64,000 nt of DNA from an uncultured Luminiphilus sp. (GTDB lineage: Bacteria; Pseudomonadota; Gammaproteobacteria; Pseudomonadales; Halieaceae), in assembly GCA_943789425.1 (NCBI GenBank), contig CALSUB010000010.1, positions 52,442-116,441 on the forward strand. The letters are read 5' to 3'. The notes below the pieces were generated by a model that worked only from the letters and a program-made list of their open reading frames with translations, ran no database searches and had not been told where the DNA came from. Within the stretch, counting starts at the first letter, position 1. Each line of letters starts with the position of its first letter. This document shows, one piece after another, positions 19,237 to 28,158 of this stretch. The position numbers and the translations under genes are program-made.

Positions 19237-20352
19237 CTAGAGCGGCGCGCCCGCAGGATACAGAGCGGCTTCCAACGCGCTAAGCCGCTGCTGCAACTGC
19301 TCGCGCTCCGGAGACTGCAGGTTGACATGCCCGACTTTTCGGCGGCCTCGAATCGATTTGTCATACCAATGCAGGGCGGTATCGCTCGCTTGTAGCAGTG
19401 CCGGGTCGGCCCCTCTGCCCAATAAATTGATCATGCCGGCATAGCCAGCTGGGGCCGTATTGCCCGGGTGCGTATCGGTGATAGCACGTAAGTGATTGCT
19501 AAATTGCGAGGTCACCCCAGCATCCTGCGACCAATGCCCACTGTTATGCACTCTCGGTGCCAGTTCATTGACTCGCAGCACGCCGGCTTCGTCAAAGAGC
19601 TCGATGGAGAGCACCCCAACATAAGACCAATGATCCAGTAGTCGGTTGGCAATATCGGTTGCCTGCTGTTGAGTTTGCTGTGAAATATTGGCTGCGGGCA
19701 CCTCTGAGGTCAGCAAGATACCCTCTCGGTGTCTATTTTCCGCCAGGGGATACATGGCGGTATCGCCACTCACAGATCGCGCCACGATTAACGAGAGCTC
19801 ACGATCAAAACGGATGGCCCCCTCTACAACCAGTGGGGGTAGGGTTGGCATCTTCAGTGCCAGCACGGCCAGTTCATCAGTATTCTGCAGCAGCCACTGA
19901 TTTTGCCCGTCATAACCTTGCTCACATGATTTGACGAAAGCGGGATAACCCACGGTGTTCACAGCCTCGCTCAATGAGGCTGCATCGGTCACGACGTGAA
20001 AGGGGGCAGTCGCGATATCCAGTGATTGCAATAACGTTTTTTCACGACCGCGGTGTTGACACATTCGAATGGCGTCGGCGCTCGGTGCTACTCGGCAGTA
20101 GGTCGAGAGCGATTCCAGCAATGCCACATCGACATGCTCCTTCTCCACTGTGACCACATCTGGGTGACCCAATGCGTCAAAGAGCGCTTCGCCAGGCTGA
20201 TATTGGTCGCTATAGACGATCGGTCCGAGACCCTCGACGCAACGAGTCCCCTCGCCGGGGTCAGCTAGAAAGGTGAAGTGATGGCCCATCTCCCAACCCG
20301 CAAGCGCCAGCATTCTTGCCAGTTGGCCGGAGCCGACAATCGCAATGCGCAT
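19237..20352 (-). CDS. purK: 5-(carboxyamino)imidazole ribonucleotide synthase PurK
   Basis: ATP-grasp enzyme making N5-CAIR from AIR and bicarbonate in purine synthesis. It has 371 residues. [19 protein letters not shown] is the N-terminal nucleotide-fold motif, SCEQGYDGQNQWLL lies in the grasp domain, and NELAPRVHNSGHWSQDA is the family signature. The ATG overlaps the purE stop (TGATG), so the pair is translationally coupled. It is convergent with der. Confidence 0.98.
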   Translation of the reverse strand: MRIAIVGSGQLARMLALAGWEMGHHFTFLADPGEGTRCVEGLGPIVYSDQYQPGEALFDALGHPDVVTVEKEHVDVALLESLSTYCRVAPSADAIRMCQHRGREKTLLQSLDIATAPFHVVTDAASLSEAVNTVGYPAFVKSCEQGYDGQNQWLLQNTDELAVLALKMPTLPPLVVEGAIRFDRELSLIVARSVSGDTAMYPLAENRHREGILLTSEVPAANISQQTQQQATDIANRLLDHWSYVGVLSIELFDEAGVLRVNELAPRVHNSGHWSQDAGVTSQFSNHLRAITDTHPGNTAPAGYAGMINLLGRGADPALLQASDTALHWYDKSIRGRRKVGHVNLQSPEREQLQQRLSALEAALYPAGAPL

Positions 20353-20834
20353 CAGTCGACCGAGTGCGGGACACCGGCGGTTTGCTGCGATCGCCAGTGC
20401 TGAATAGAGAGAGACAGAGCTGCGTCTGAGGTCGCTAGAATCTGAGCGGCCAGCAAACCCGCGTTGTACGCGCCGGGTTCACCAATGGCTTGGCAGGCTA
20501 CCGCGACACCGCGCGGCATTTGAACCATCGATAACAAGCTGTCCATACCCTGCAGATGTTTACTTGAAACCGGTACGGCAATGACGGGAAGGTGGGTCAT
20601 AGCGGCAGCCATACCTGCAAGGTGGGCTGCACCGCCTGCGCCAGCAATGATCACCTTAATGCCCCGTGCCGAGGCGCTCTCAGCAAACTCCACCAGTCGA
20701 GCCGGTGTTCGATGTGCTGATACGACGCTGGATTCAAAGGAAATATCCAGCTCTGATAACACGGTGGTCGCAGCCTGCATGGTGCTCCAGTCAGACTGTG
20801 AACCCATGATAATGCTAACCAATGGCTCACTCAT
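20352..20834 (-). CDS. purE: N5-carboxyaminoimidazole ribonucleotide mutase PurE
   Basis: Moves the carboxyl group of N5-CAIR to give CAIR, the step after PurK. It has 160 residues from the ATG at 20834, which has AGGAG nine bases upstream and yields [19 protein letters not shown]; a longer reading to 20879 lacks a site. Binding motifs SQSDW, SAHRTP and [12 protein letters not shown] are intact. First gene of a purEK operon. Confidence 0.97.
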   Translation of the reverse strand: MSEPLVSIIMGSQSDWSTMQAATTVLSELDISFESSVVSAHRTPARLVEFAESASARGIKVIIAGAGGAAHLAGMAAAMTHLPVIAVPVSSKHLQGMDSLLSMVQMPRGVAVACQAIGEPGAYNAGLLAAQILATSDAALSLSIQHWRSQQTAGVPHSVD

Positions 20835-21061
20835 GCCTTGCTCTCCTGACAAGTCCGTCCTGCGTCGAAACGCAAGCAAGGGCGGAGTCTAGGGGGAAAT
20901 GGCAATAACTTAAAGCGCAGCGTTGACTGGGCCATGGCGGATCATTTTTTCAATGAATGGCAGATATGGTTTCTATTTGTTTTGAAAATGGCCCTCTGGT
21001 GCCTAAACTCCCTCCCCTTATTCACCGTTGCGGTAGCGGTGATCTTAGCCGGAGAGACTTC

Positions 21062-22658
21062 ATGTCTAATTACGCAGACACCATCAAGGCGCTTGAATCA
21101 ACTTGTGGTCAGACCGCCGGATGGTCGGATATCAGCCCCGAGCATGCAGCGCGTATGCGACTTCAAAATCGTTTTCAGACGGGGCTCGATATTGCCCGTT
21201 ATACGGCTGCGATTATGCGCAAAGACATGGGCGACTATGACAAGGATCCTGGTCAGTACACCCAGTCCCTCGGCTGCTGGCACGGTTTTATTGGACAGCA
21301 AAAACTCATCTCGATTAAGAAGCACTTTGGTAATACCGATAAGCGCTACCTTTACTTGTCGGGTTGGATGATCGCCGCGTTGCGTTCCGAATTTGGGCCA
21401 TTGCCCGATCAGTCGATGCACGAGAAAACGTCCGTGCCCGCGTTGATCGAGGAGCTTTACACCTTTCCTTCGGCAGGCGGACGCCCGTGAAATGGGTGGG
21501 TTGTTCCGTAGTCTAGACAAGGCCCGTAAGGCGGGTAATGACGTCGAAGCTCAGGCTATCGTCAGTCAAATCGATGCCTTCCAAACGCATGTTGTGCCGA
21601 TCATTGCTGATATCGATGCGGGATTCGGCAACGAGGAGGCAACTTATCTGTTAGCCCGCAGCATGATTGAAGCCGGCGCCTGTGCAATCCAGATTGAGAA
21701 CCAGGTCTCTGACGAAAAGCAATGCGGCCACCAAGATGGCAAAGTGACGGTTCCTCACGCTGATTTCATCGCAAAGATTAGAGCGATTCGCTATGCCTTT
21801 TTAGAGCTTGGTGTTGAGGACGGCATCATCGTTGCGCGGACTGATTCGCTGGGCGCAGGCTTGACCAAGCAGATTGCAGTAACTCAGGAGCCAGGAGATT
21901 TAGGGGATCTTTACAATGGGTTCCTCGATGGCGACTATATCGACAGTGCTGACGATATTGCTAATGGCGATGTCGTGGTGAAAGCGAATGGCAAGCTACT
22001 CAAGCCTGCGCGTCTCGCTTCAGGTTTGTTTCAGTTCCGCCAAGGGTCGGGTGAGGATCGAGTGATACTCGACTGTATTACCTCTTTGCAAAATGGCGCC
22101 GATTTACTCTGGATTGAGACGGAAAAGCCTCACGTTGGTCAGATCGCATCAATGGTCAATCGCATTCGAGAGGTGGTTCCGAATGCCAAGTTGGTTTACA
22201 ACAACAGCCCTTCGTTCAACTGGACCTTGAGCTTCCGCCAGCAGGTTTTCGACGCCTGGTCTGAGGCGGGCCAAGATGTGGCCGCTTACGAGCGCGCTGC
22301 CTTGATGGACGCCAGTTACGATGAGACCGATCTGGCGCGAGAGGCGGATCAACAGATCCAATCCTTCCAGCGAGATGCGGCGCGAGAAGCCGGTATTTTC
22401 CACCATCTGATTACGTTGCCGACGTATCATACGGCTGCGCTATCGACCGATAATCTCGCCAAAGAGTATTTTGGTGAAGCGGGAATGCTGGGCTATGTTG
22501 CTGGGGTTCAGCGTAAAGAAATTCGCCAAGGTATCGCCTGTGTTCGGCATCAAAACATGGCGGGTTCTGACATGGGAGATGATCACAAGGAGTATTTCTC
22601 GGGCGATGCTGCACTCAAAGCGGCCGGCGACGACAACACTATGAACCAGTTTGGCTGA
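21062..22658 (+). CDS. aceA: Isocitrate lyase, long Pseudomonas type (frame broken by one extra base)
   Basis: First enzyme of the glyoxylate shunt, needed to grow on acetate and fatty acids. The ATG at 21062 has GGAGAG upstream. Frame one runs to ELYTF and then stops at 21490. At about 21468-21472 (TTTCCTTCGG) removing one C continues as FLRQADAREMGGLFRSLDKA. The second part has the catalytic block DEKQCGHQDGKVTVPH and ends NTMNQFG. The corrected protein has 531 residues, matching the P. aeruginosa enzyme. With no other lesion, an indel in the sequence is the simplest reading. No malate synthase is in the window. Confidence 0.93.
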
Positions 22659-22682
22659 CACGTTACGCCAAAACTAGGTTTT

Positions 22683-22704
22683 CGCGGGTACTGGTGTGCC
22701 CGCG
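22683..22704 (+). terminator. Possible terminator after aceA
   Basis: CGCGGG (22683-22688) pairs with CCCGCG (22699-22704) across a ten-base loop, 25 bases after the aceA stop. Only a weak T-rich stretch (CTTGCGTTTG) follows, so efficient intrinsic termination is uncertain. Confidence 0.3.
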
Positions 22705-22741
22705 CTTGCGTTTGTCCAATCAGACGCGCACTCTTTTCCTT

Positions 22742-23293
22742 ATGAAATGGGAAGACATTGATCAACAGGTGTGCTCGGTGGCCCGGGCACTCTCGATTCT
22801 CGGTGAACGATGGACGTTACTGATCATTCGTGACGCCTTTCGTGGTACCCGTCGATTCGATGCCTTTCAGCGCAGTCTGGGTGTCACGCGTCACCGGCTG
22901 TCGGAGCGATTGCGCAAACTGGTAGAAGAAGGCGTGCTGACGCGAGTCGCCTATATGGAGCGACCGGTTCGCTACGAGTATCGTCTGACCCGAAAGGGAT
23001 TGGCGCTCTATCCTGTCTTGATGACACTGAGTCAGTGGGGTGATGACTGGTTGGACGATGGGAATGGTCCACCCGAGCACTATCGACACAGTCTATGCGG
23101 CAAGATTACGCGTTCGGTGCTCAGCTGTGATCAATGTGGAGAAGCACTGAGGCCTGAGGAGGTATCGGTGCAACGAGGCACGATTCTCACTGCCTATCTG
23201 GAAGACTTAGCTGAGCAAGGGCAGAACATTCCCTCTGATGGTGAAGTGGCGAGAGGCGCTGCTCAATTTTGGCGCGATAACGGGAGCGAATAG
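22742..23293 (+). CDS. HxlR-family transcriptional regulator
   Basis: Winged-helix DNA-binding protein of 183 residues from the ATG giving MKWEDIDQQVCSVARALSI. The HxlR domain covers about residues 10-105: GERWTLLIIRDAFRGTRRFD, then the recognition segment TRHRLSERLRKLVEEGVL and the wing VRYEYRLTRKG. A C-terminal extension contains a Cys-x2-Cys pair (LSCDQCGEAL), which might bind metal or sense redox. It lies two bases before a class II aldolase-like gene, its likely partner or target. The signal is not known. Confidence 0.88.
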   Translation: MKWEDIDQQVCSVARALSILGERWTLLIIRDAFRGTRRFDAFQRSLGVTRHRLSERLRKLVEEGVLTRVAYMERPVRYEYRLTRKGLALYPVLMTLSQWGDDWLDDGNGPPEHYRHSLCGKITRSVLSCDQCGEALRPEEVSVQRGTILTAYLEDLAEQGQNIPSDGEVARGAAQFWRDNGSE

Positions 23294-23295
23294 CG

Positions 23296-24084
23296 ATGGG
23301 TGAACAGGTTAATGAGCTCGTGATGAATGCGGATTTGGCTGATATGTCGTCGTCTAACTTAGACCCTGTCGCCGAGCGTTTGTTTCGCAAGCAACGATTG
23401 GCTGCGGCACTCCGATTATTCGGCAAGTTTGGCTTTGATGAGGGCGTCGCCGGCCATATCACGGTGAGAGACCCGATCGATACTGAGACATTTTGGGTGA
23501 ACCCAATGGGACGCTCTTTTAAATTGGTGCGTGTCTCGGACCTTATTCGCGTCAGTCATGATGGCGACGTGGTGGACGGGGAGGGGCTGTTAAATGGCGC
23601 GGCCTTCACGATTCACAGTCAAATTCATCGGGCGCGCCCAGAAGTCACTGCCGCCGCTCATGCACACTCAGTTTACGGAAAAACCTGGTCATCCTTGGGG
23701 CGTTTATTGGATCCGCTGACCCAAGATGCGTGTGCGTTTTATGATGATTTGGCGCTTTTAGATGACTACACGGGTGTGGTGGTCTCGATGACCGAGGGCG
23801 AGCGACTGGCGGGCGCGTTGGGTGATAAAAAAGCCATCATGCTAAAAAATCACGGGCACCTGACCGTAGGGGAGTCGGTTGATGAAGCCCTTTGGTGGTA
23901 CGTGACACTGGAGCGTAGTTGCCAAGTGCAGTTGATGGCTGAAGCGGCAGGCACGCCGAGTCCGATTCCGGATGAGATGGCGAAACATACCGCGGGGCAG
24001 GTCGGCAGCACGTTGGCTGGCTGGTTTAGCGCACAGCCCCTGTTTGACGTCATACTCGCCGAGCAGCCAGATTGTCTCGATTAA
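23296..24084 (+). CDS. Class II aldolase/adducin family protein
   Basis: It has 262 residues. The class II aldolase fold is recognised by NVxGH-type GVAGHITVRDP (about residue 50), the zinc-ligand pair in AAAHAHSVYG and the later His in MLKNHGHLTVGESVDEAL. Family members are sugar-phosphate aldolases or epimerases, or of unknown activity; this subtype often accompanies degradation genes, but the substrate cannot be assigned. It is co-transcribed with the HxlR regulator and meets the convergent membrane protein with a four-base overlap. Confidence 0.85.
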   Translation: MGEQVNELVMNADLADMSSSNLDPVAERLFRKQRLAAALRLFGKFGFDEGVAGHITVRDPIDTETFWVNPMGRSFKLVRVSDLIRVSHDGDVVDGEGLLNGAAFTIHSQIHRARPEVTAAAHAHSVYGKTWSSLGRLLDPLTQDACAFYDDLALLDDYTGVVVSMTEGERLAGALGDKKAIMLKNHGHLTVGESVDEALWWYVTLERSCQVQLMAEAAGTPSPIPDEMAKHTAGQVGSTLAGWFSAQPLFDVILAEQPDCLD

Positions 24085-24689
24085 AGCGCCAGTGGTGCTG
24101 AGGTGCTGCGGAGTTCGTCTTGATTGAAGGCCAGTAACAGCGCTGCTATCACGGCGGCCTCAGTCACCAGCAAGGGCCAGTGTAAGGCGACCACTTGGGC
24201 TGCGCGGTCGTCAATGCCGGCGAAAGCAGCGAGTCCAGTATAGGCAGCCCACGCCGCTGCCATCCCAACGAGGTAACCCGCTTGTTTTGCCACGTCGAGT
24301 TTACGTAGCTGATCGACCGATACCATGAGCAGCGTTTCGCATCGCACGAGGTAGCCCCCCAATGCGAAGGTGATTTGATAGCCGATGTAGATAAAGAGCG
24401 CCAAGGTTAGATCAAGCGGCAAGACCAGAACTGCCACGACGCCAGTGAGCGTAGTGCATTCGACCAGTAAAGACAGCCGATAAAACCATATGGGCACAAG
24501 GATACGACGATACTGGGTTGCGACCAGTACCGTCCCCAATGCGAGGCCAATGCCGCCTGCAGAAAATATTGATGGCGAAAGTGGGGTGTATAAGACGAAA
24601 ACGGCGCCGACTGATAGCCCCAGAAAAATGGAATTGAGAAACTTATAGACAATGAAACCAACCGGTCTGATAGCCGGGTGCGTTTCCAT
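24081..24689 (-). CDS. Six-helix inner-membrane protein in the cobalamin operon
   Basis: Not recognised by sequence. It has 202 residues and about six hydrophobic helices (near 12-33, 41-58, 67-90, 93-112, 130-152, 165-188), with single cysteines at about 78 and 117. It starts two bases after the cobO stop and is the third gene of the riboswitch-controlled btuB-cobO unit, so a role in cobalamin passage across the inner membrane, or in holding a B12 precursor, is inferred from context. The size and helix count resemble the solitary BtuM-type S-component, but I cannot show homology; half of a major-facilitator fold is another possibility. Confidence 0.7.
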   Translation of the reverse strand: METHPAIRPVGFIVYKFLNSIFLGLSVGAVFVLYTPLSPSIFSAGGIGLALGTVLVATQYRRILVPIWFYRLSLLVECTTLTGVVAVLVLPLDLTLALFIYIGYQITFALGGYLVRCETLLMVSVDQLRKLDVAKQAGYLVGMAAAWAAYTGLAAFAGIDDRAAQVVALHWPLLVTEAAVIAALLLAFNQDELRSTSAPLAL

Positions 24690-24691
24690 GC

Positions 24692-25291
24692 TTAGTAATC
24701 CACACCCAGCCGAGCGCGAATACCAGCACGGTATGCATGTTTGATCTCTTTCACCTCAGAAACGGTATCCATCGCCTCGCGCAGCGCCTGGCCACCCCCG
24801 CGACCTGTGACCACGACACTCTGGTTTTCGGGGCGTTGGGTGAGTGCAGTGATAACGTCTGCTTCGGGCAAGTAATCAAAGGCAAGCATATAGGTCAGCT
24901 CATCTAAGACCACCAGATCATAGTTGGGATCACTGAGCATCGTGGTCGCGTGTTCCCACGTGCGAATGGCGGCGGCAATATCCGCCTCCCGATCTTGTGT
25001 GTCCCAAGTAAAGCCCGTGCCCATTTGGTAGAGCGCTACACCAGATAGTTGCTCTTTGACGAAAATTTCCTCGCCAGACGCCTGAACGCCCTTGATAAAC
25101 TGCACGATACCCACTGTCTGATGGTATCCAAGCGCGCGTATCACCATGCCAAACGCAGAGCTGGTTTTACCCTTGCCATCGCCCGTGAGCAACACCGCGA
25201 CACCACGCTCGACATCCGCCTTGGCGATACTATCGTCCACCGCGGCCTTCTGTTTTTCCATGGCGTTTTTATGTCGAGTATTCTTATCCAT
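24692..25291 (-). CDS. cobO: Cob(I)yrinic acid a,c-diamide adenosyltransferase
   Basis: Adds the 5'-deoxyadenosyl group from ATP to reduced corrinoids, making the coenzyme form (CobO/CobA/BtuR family). It has 199 residues from the ATG at 25291; a GTG just before it is also possible. The P loop is in LLTGDGKGKTSSAFG, IVQFIKGV is the following family motif, and DLVVLDELTYML is the Walker B-like block. The last residues GIRARLGVDY match the family end. It lies nine bases after the btuB stop, so uptake and adenosylation are co-expressed. Confidence 0.95.
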   Translation of the reverse strand: MDKNTRHKNAMEKQKAAVDDSIAKADVERGVAVLLTGDGKGKTSSAFGMVIRALGYHQTVGIVQFIKGVQASGEEIFVKEQLSGVALYQMGTGFTWDTQDREADIAAAIRTWEHATTMLSDPNYDLVVLDELTYMLAFDYLPEADVITALTQRPENQSVVVTGRGGGQALREAMDTVSEVKEIKHAYRAGIRARLGVDY

Positions 25292-25300
25292 CACAAACCC

Positions 25301-27226
25301 CTATAGAGAAACCCGAACCCCCGCGTAAGCGGTTAACCCAGGCATCCGGTACCCGGGAACTTGTTGATTAGTCTCGTCCGTCAGATTAAGCACTCTCGCT
25401 TCTAACGACCAACGGGGCGAGACCGCCCAGCGTGCCGTCAGGTCGAGCGTGAGGGTAGTATCGATTGGCGTGAGGAAGGGATCAACGGCTTTGCCAGTGT
25501 GCCGCGCGGTCAGTCTGGCAGTGACGTTCGATTGATCCCAAATGAGACTAATACGGCCCGTCTCCTCCGGGCGGTAAGGACGTTGCTGTCCATTTTGCTG
25601 CGCCGTATCGTTCCAGGTGAAGTTACCTTCCAATGCTAACCGCTGCGACAGCGCCACACTGCCCACAAGCTCGATCCCTTCAGAGGTGCTCTTGCCCTCA
25701 GTTTGCAAGTAGCCGCTGTAATTCGCCATGTCATAGATAATTTCGTTTTCAATTTGCTGGTCAAACCAAATCACCTCCACAGTGGCATTGCCAAGCAAGC
25801 CAACGAGACCAACCTCCCATCCTTCTGACTGTTCTTCTTTTAAGGGTGCAAGCGTGGCAGGTGGGTAGGCAAAAGGGCCGGTGTTATAGGCGATCTCATA
25901 TAAACTGGGTGCCCGGAAACCGGTGCCAATCGCACCACGCAGAGACCATTGATCGAGGCCCGGCAGGGTCTGTCGGGCGCTGATTCGCCAGCTGTCATGC
26001 TCACCAAAATCGTCGTTGTCATCGCGCCGCCAGCCAGCGGTGATGACGCCATCAAGCCATTGCTGCTGAATCTCGAGATAGAGACCAGTGTTATCGCGTT
26101 CTCTGCCTGTGGCCCCATCATCCAATTTTTGTTTTTCTTCTTCTGCGCCGTAAGTGACGCGCGTATTGGGCGACGCCCGCCAAGTTCCCAATAAAGACAG
26201 CGCATTAATCTCGCCGGTCGTTCCAAAAGACAGCAGCCCGGCCGAGAAGAACGCGCGCTCCGTATCACTGGAAGCCGCACTGAGTTCTAAAGAATGAGCG
26301 TCCTCCTGATAAGCCACCGCTGCACGCCACGCTTGCTGCTCATAGCGATCGTCGCAGTCATTGAGCAAGGCAAAAGTGACGGTGTCGTAACAGCTGTCGT
26401 ATTCGTTGTCGCCATCAATATCGGTTGCTGAGACTTTGATCGACCAGGCTTCTGTGAGCCGAAAGTCGACGGCGCCGTGCACGGTCGTATTGTCGTAGCC
26501 GTCTCGATCAGGATTGATATTGTCACTGTCCCGAGCGTTAATCCCCTCGGATTCCAGCGTTGCCACCGACAGCGTGCCGGTGATCTGTTCGCCGGCGTAC
26601 GTGCCTTTAATGGCAGCTTGGCCAAACTCATTACCGCCTATTTCGACCGAGGCATCGACGCCTGTGGTGGCCGCCTGGTCGATTGTGGACATCAAAACCA
26701 CGCCGCCAGCGTCAGCACCCCATAACAAACCTTGTGGTCCCCGCAAAATTTCTACACGGGTCAACTCACTACCGAGTATGTGTTCAATACGAGGACTGAT
26801 TTGCGGTGAGGAGGGGTCGGCGATATTAATGCCATCTAGCACAATCCGTGTTCTAAAACCTTCTTCGCCTCTAATGCGCACTGCCGCGGCTTTCCCAAAG
26901 CCGCCATCCATTGTCACCGTGACGCCGGGTTGCGTATCGAGCAGCGACCCTAAATCCGGATATCCGAGCGACAAAATATCGTCTCGATCCAAGACGCTCA
27001 CCGACACGCCGACTTGATGTGACAGGTCAGCCACTCGGGATGCAACAATCACGGTTTCCTCGATTGCAGCGGGCGCTTCGGTGGTCTGTGCGATGGTGTG
27101 GCTGGTCAGGCAGAGACCCAAAGGTAGCGCTAATAATGCGCTCATGAGCCGCGGGTTAGCCGGTCGCCGCTGACGGTAGCTGCGGAGGTGATGTGAGGAG
27201 GGCGTGTTTTGCGATCGACCTGTCAT
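25301..27226 (-). CDS. btuB: TonB-dependent vitamin B12 receptor BtuB
   Basis: Outer-membrane barrel that imports cobalamin with TonB energy. It has 641 residues. The ATG has AAGGA nine bases upstream. An N-terminal signal (hydrophobic LMSALLALPLGLCLTSHTIA) is followed by a TonB-box-like EETVIVASR, the plug domain (GSLLDTQPGVTV, VEILRGPQGLLWGADA) and a 22-strand-type barrel ending in YAGVRVSL with the terminal aromatic/hydrophobic pattern. Assignment to B12 rests on the riboswitch 160 bases upstream and cobO downstream. No btuC, btuD or btuF is in the window. Confidence 0.93.
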   Translation of the reverse strand: MTGRSQNTPSSHHLRSYRQRRPANPRLMSALLALPLGLCLTSHTIAQTTEAPAAIEETVIVASRVADLSHQVGVSVSVLDRDDILSLGYPDLGSLLDTQPGVTVTMDGGFGKAAAVRIRGEEGFRTRIVLDGINIADPSSPQISPRIEHILGSELTRVEILRGPQGLLWGADAGGVVLMSTIDQAATTGVDASVEIGGNEFGQAAIKGTYAGEQITGTLSVATLESEGINARDSDNINPDRDGYDNTTVHGAVDFRLTEAWSIKVSATDIDGDNEYDSCYDTVTFALLNDCDDRYEQQAWRAAVAYQEDAHSLELSAASSDTERAFFSAGLLSFGTTGEINALSLLGTWRASPNTRVTYGAEEEKQKLDDGATGRERDNTGLYLEIQQQWLDGVITAGWRRDDNDDFGEHDSWRISARQTLPGLDQWSLRGAIGTGFRAPSLYEIAYNTGPFAYPPATLAPLKEEQSEGWEVGLVGLLGNATVEVIWFDQQIENEIIYDMANYSGYLQTEGKSTSEGIELVGSVALSQRLALEGNFTWNDTAQQNGQQRPYRPEETGRISLIWDQSNVTARLTARHTGKAVDPFLTPIDTTLTLDLTARWAVSPRWSLEARVLNLTDETNQQVPGYRMPGLTAYAGVRVSL

Positions 27227-27384
27227 GTTAAAGCATCCTTCTTATCAGGACTCGCGTTGACGCGAGCCCAACAATTCACCGACAAGGAGGAGAGGGAGCC
27301 AGACAGGAAACGTCTAATAGCGCACAAAGACATGCACCTAGGAGACGCGACCCTACAGGAGCCCTCCGCTCCGCATATTGAGGT

Positions 27385-27512
27385 TTCGTCAGGCAGGTAT
27401 CGGGCTGTCACAGATGTGATGACCGTTGCGGGGGCAGCGCCGGGCTCGATGTTCTTGTACCGGACTTCCCTTTTAACCTACCCAAACCCGTAAGCTGGTA
27501 GGCACCTAACGG
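27385..27512 (-). promoter_or_regulatory. Cobalamin riboswitch controlling btuB-cobO
   Basis: On the minus strand the conserved parts occur in the right order: GGTGCC, then TTAAAAGGGAAGTCCGGT, then CTGCCCCCGCAACGGT, and the B12 box GCCCGATACCTGCC. These are the hallmarks of the adenosylcobalamin-type element, which shuts off uptake genes when coenzyme B12 is present. A perfect hairpin CTCGCG-TTGA-CGCGAG (27251-27266) lies between the aptamer and the btuB start. No U-tract follows it, so control of translation start is more likely than termination. Confidence 0.95.
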
Positions 27513-27545
27513 GGTGCACCGTACTCTCAGAAGGTGCCCGGGTCA

Positions 27546-28100
27546 ATGATTCTCGATGGTATGATCACACCCATGCAGACAGCTTCAGAATGCGCCCCAA
27601 CCGACGATCAGTGCCAGCAAGTTGCCCGCCTTTTGGGGCGAGCACCCCGTGGCTTAAGGGCCATTCCGGTACTCGACCCAACGGGGTCACCGGTCGTGAT
27701 TCGTGTTGCGTCTGTGGTCGATAATAAGCCGTTTCCAACGCTTTACTGGTTGGTCGATGCCACTCTGTGCTTGCGAATCGATCGTTTGGAGGCGGCGGGC
27801 TGGATCGCACGCCTTCAGGCCCGTGTGGATGAGTCGTCGGACCTACAAAACGAGATGGAGCAGGACCATGCGCGCTACAAACGTGAACGTGAGCGCTATC
27901 TCCTGCCTGAGGAAGTGCTGTTGCTGACCAGCCAGAACATGATACAGGCACTGGATGAACGTGGCATAGGTGGCATTACTGGGTTGCACCGCATCCGTTG
28001 TCTACACACCTGGTATGCAGCCCACTTAGTCACTCCCAACAGCATTGGCCGCCTGGTGGATCAATTACTGGCAGAAAGTGAATACTTGGCCCCAGATTAG
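27546..28100 (+). CDS. DUF501 family protein
   Basis: It has 184 residues from the ATG at 27546; ATGs at 27561 and 27573 are alternatives. The DUF501 family is recognised by LLGRAPRGLRAI, PVVIRVASVVDNKPFPTLYWL and the following RIDRLEAAGWI block. Its biochemical role is unknown. A C-terminal GIGGITGLHRIRCLHTWYAAHL is typical of the family. It is divergent from the riboswitch unit and 58 bases before the DAHP synthase start, probably co-transcribed with it. Confidence 0.85.
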   Translation: MILDGMITPMQTASECAPTDDQCQQVARLLGRAPRGLRAIPVLDPTGSPVVIRVASVVDNKPFPTLYWLVDATLCLRIDRLEAAGWIARLQARVDESSDLQNEMEQDHARYKRERERYLLPEEVLLLTSQNMIQALDERGIGGITGLHRIRCLHTWYAAHLVTPNSIGRLVDQLLAESEYLAPD

Positions 28101-28158
28101 GGGCCTGTCAGTGTTATCCTGCGGCGGTTTTATTGATCTTGGTAACGAGGCCCCACTC

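Noticed and set aside
20934..21371. 145-codon frame overlapping the start of aceA
   Set aside because: Out-of-frame shadow of the conserved isocitrate lyase N-terminus.
26514..27017. 167-codon frame antisense to btuB
   Set aside because: Shadow of btuB; Ser/Pro-rich low-complexity translation and no start signal.
27209..27493. 94-codon plus-strand frame across the btuB leader
   Set aside because: The bases are fully explained by the cobalamin riboswitch and the btuB leader on the other strand.
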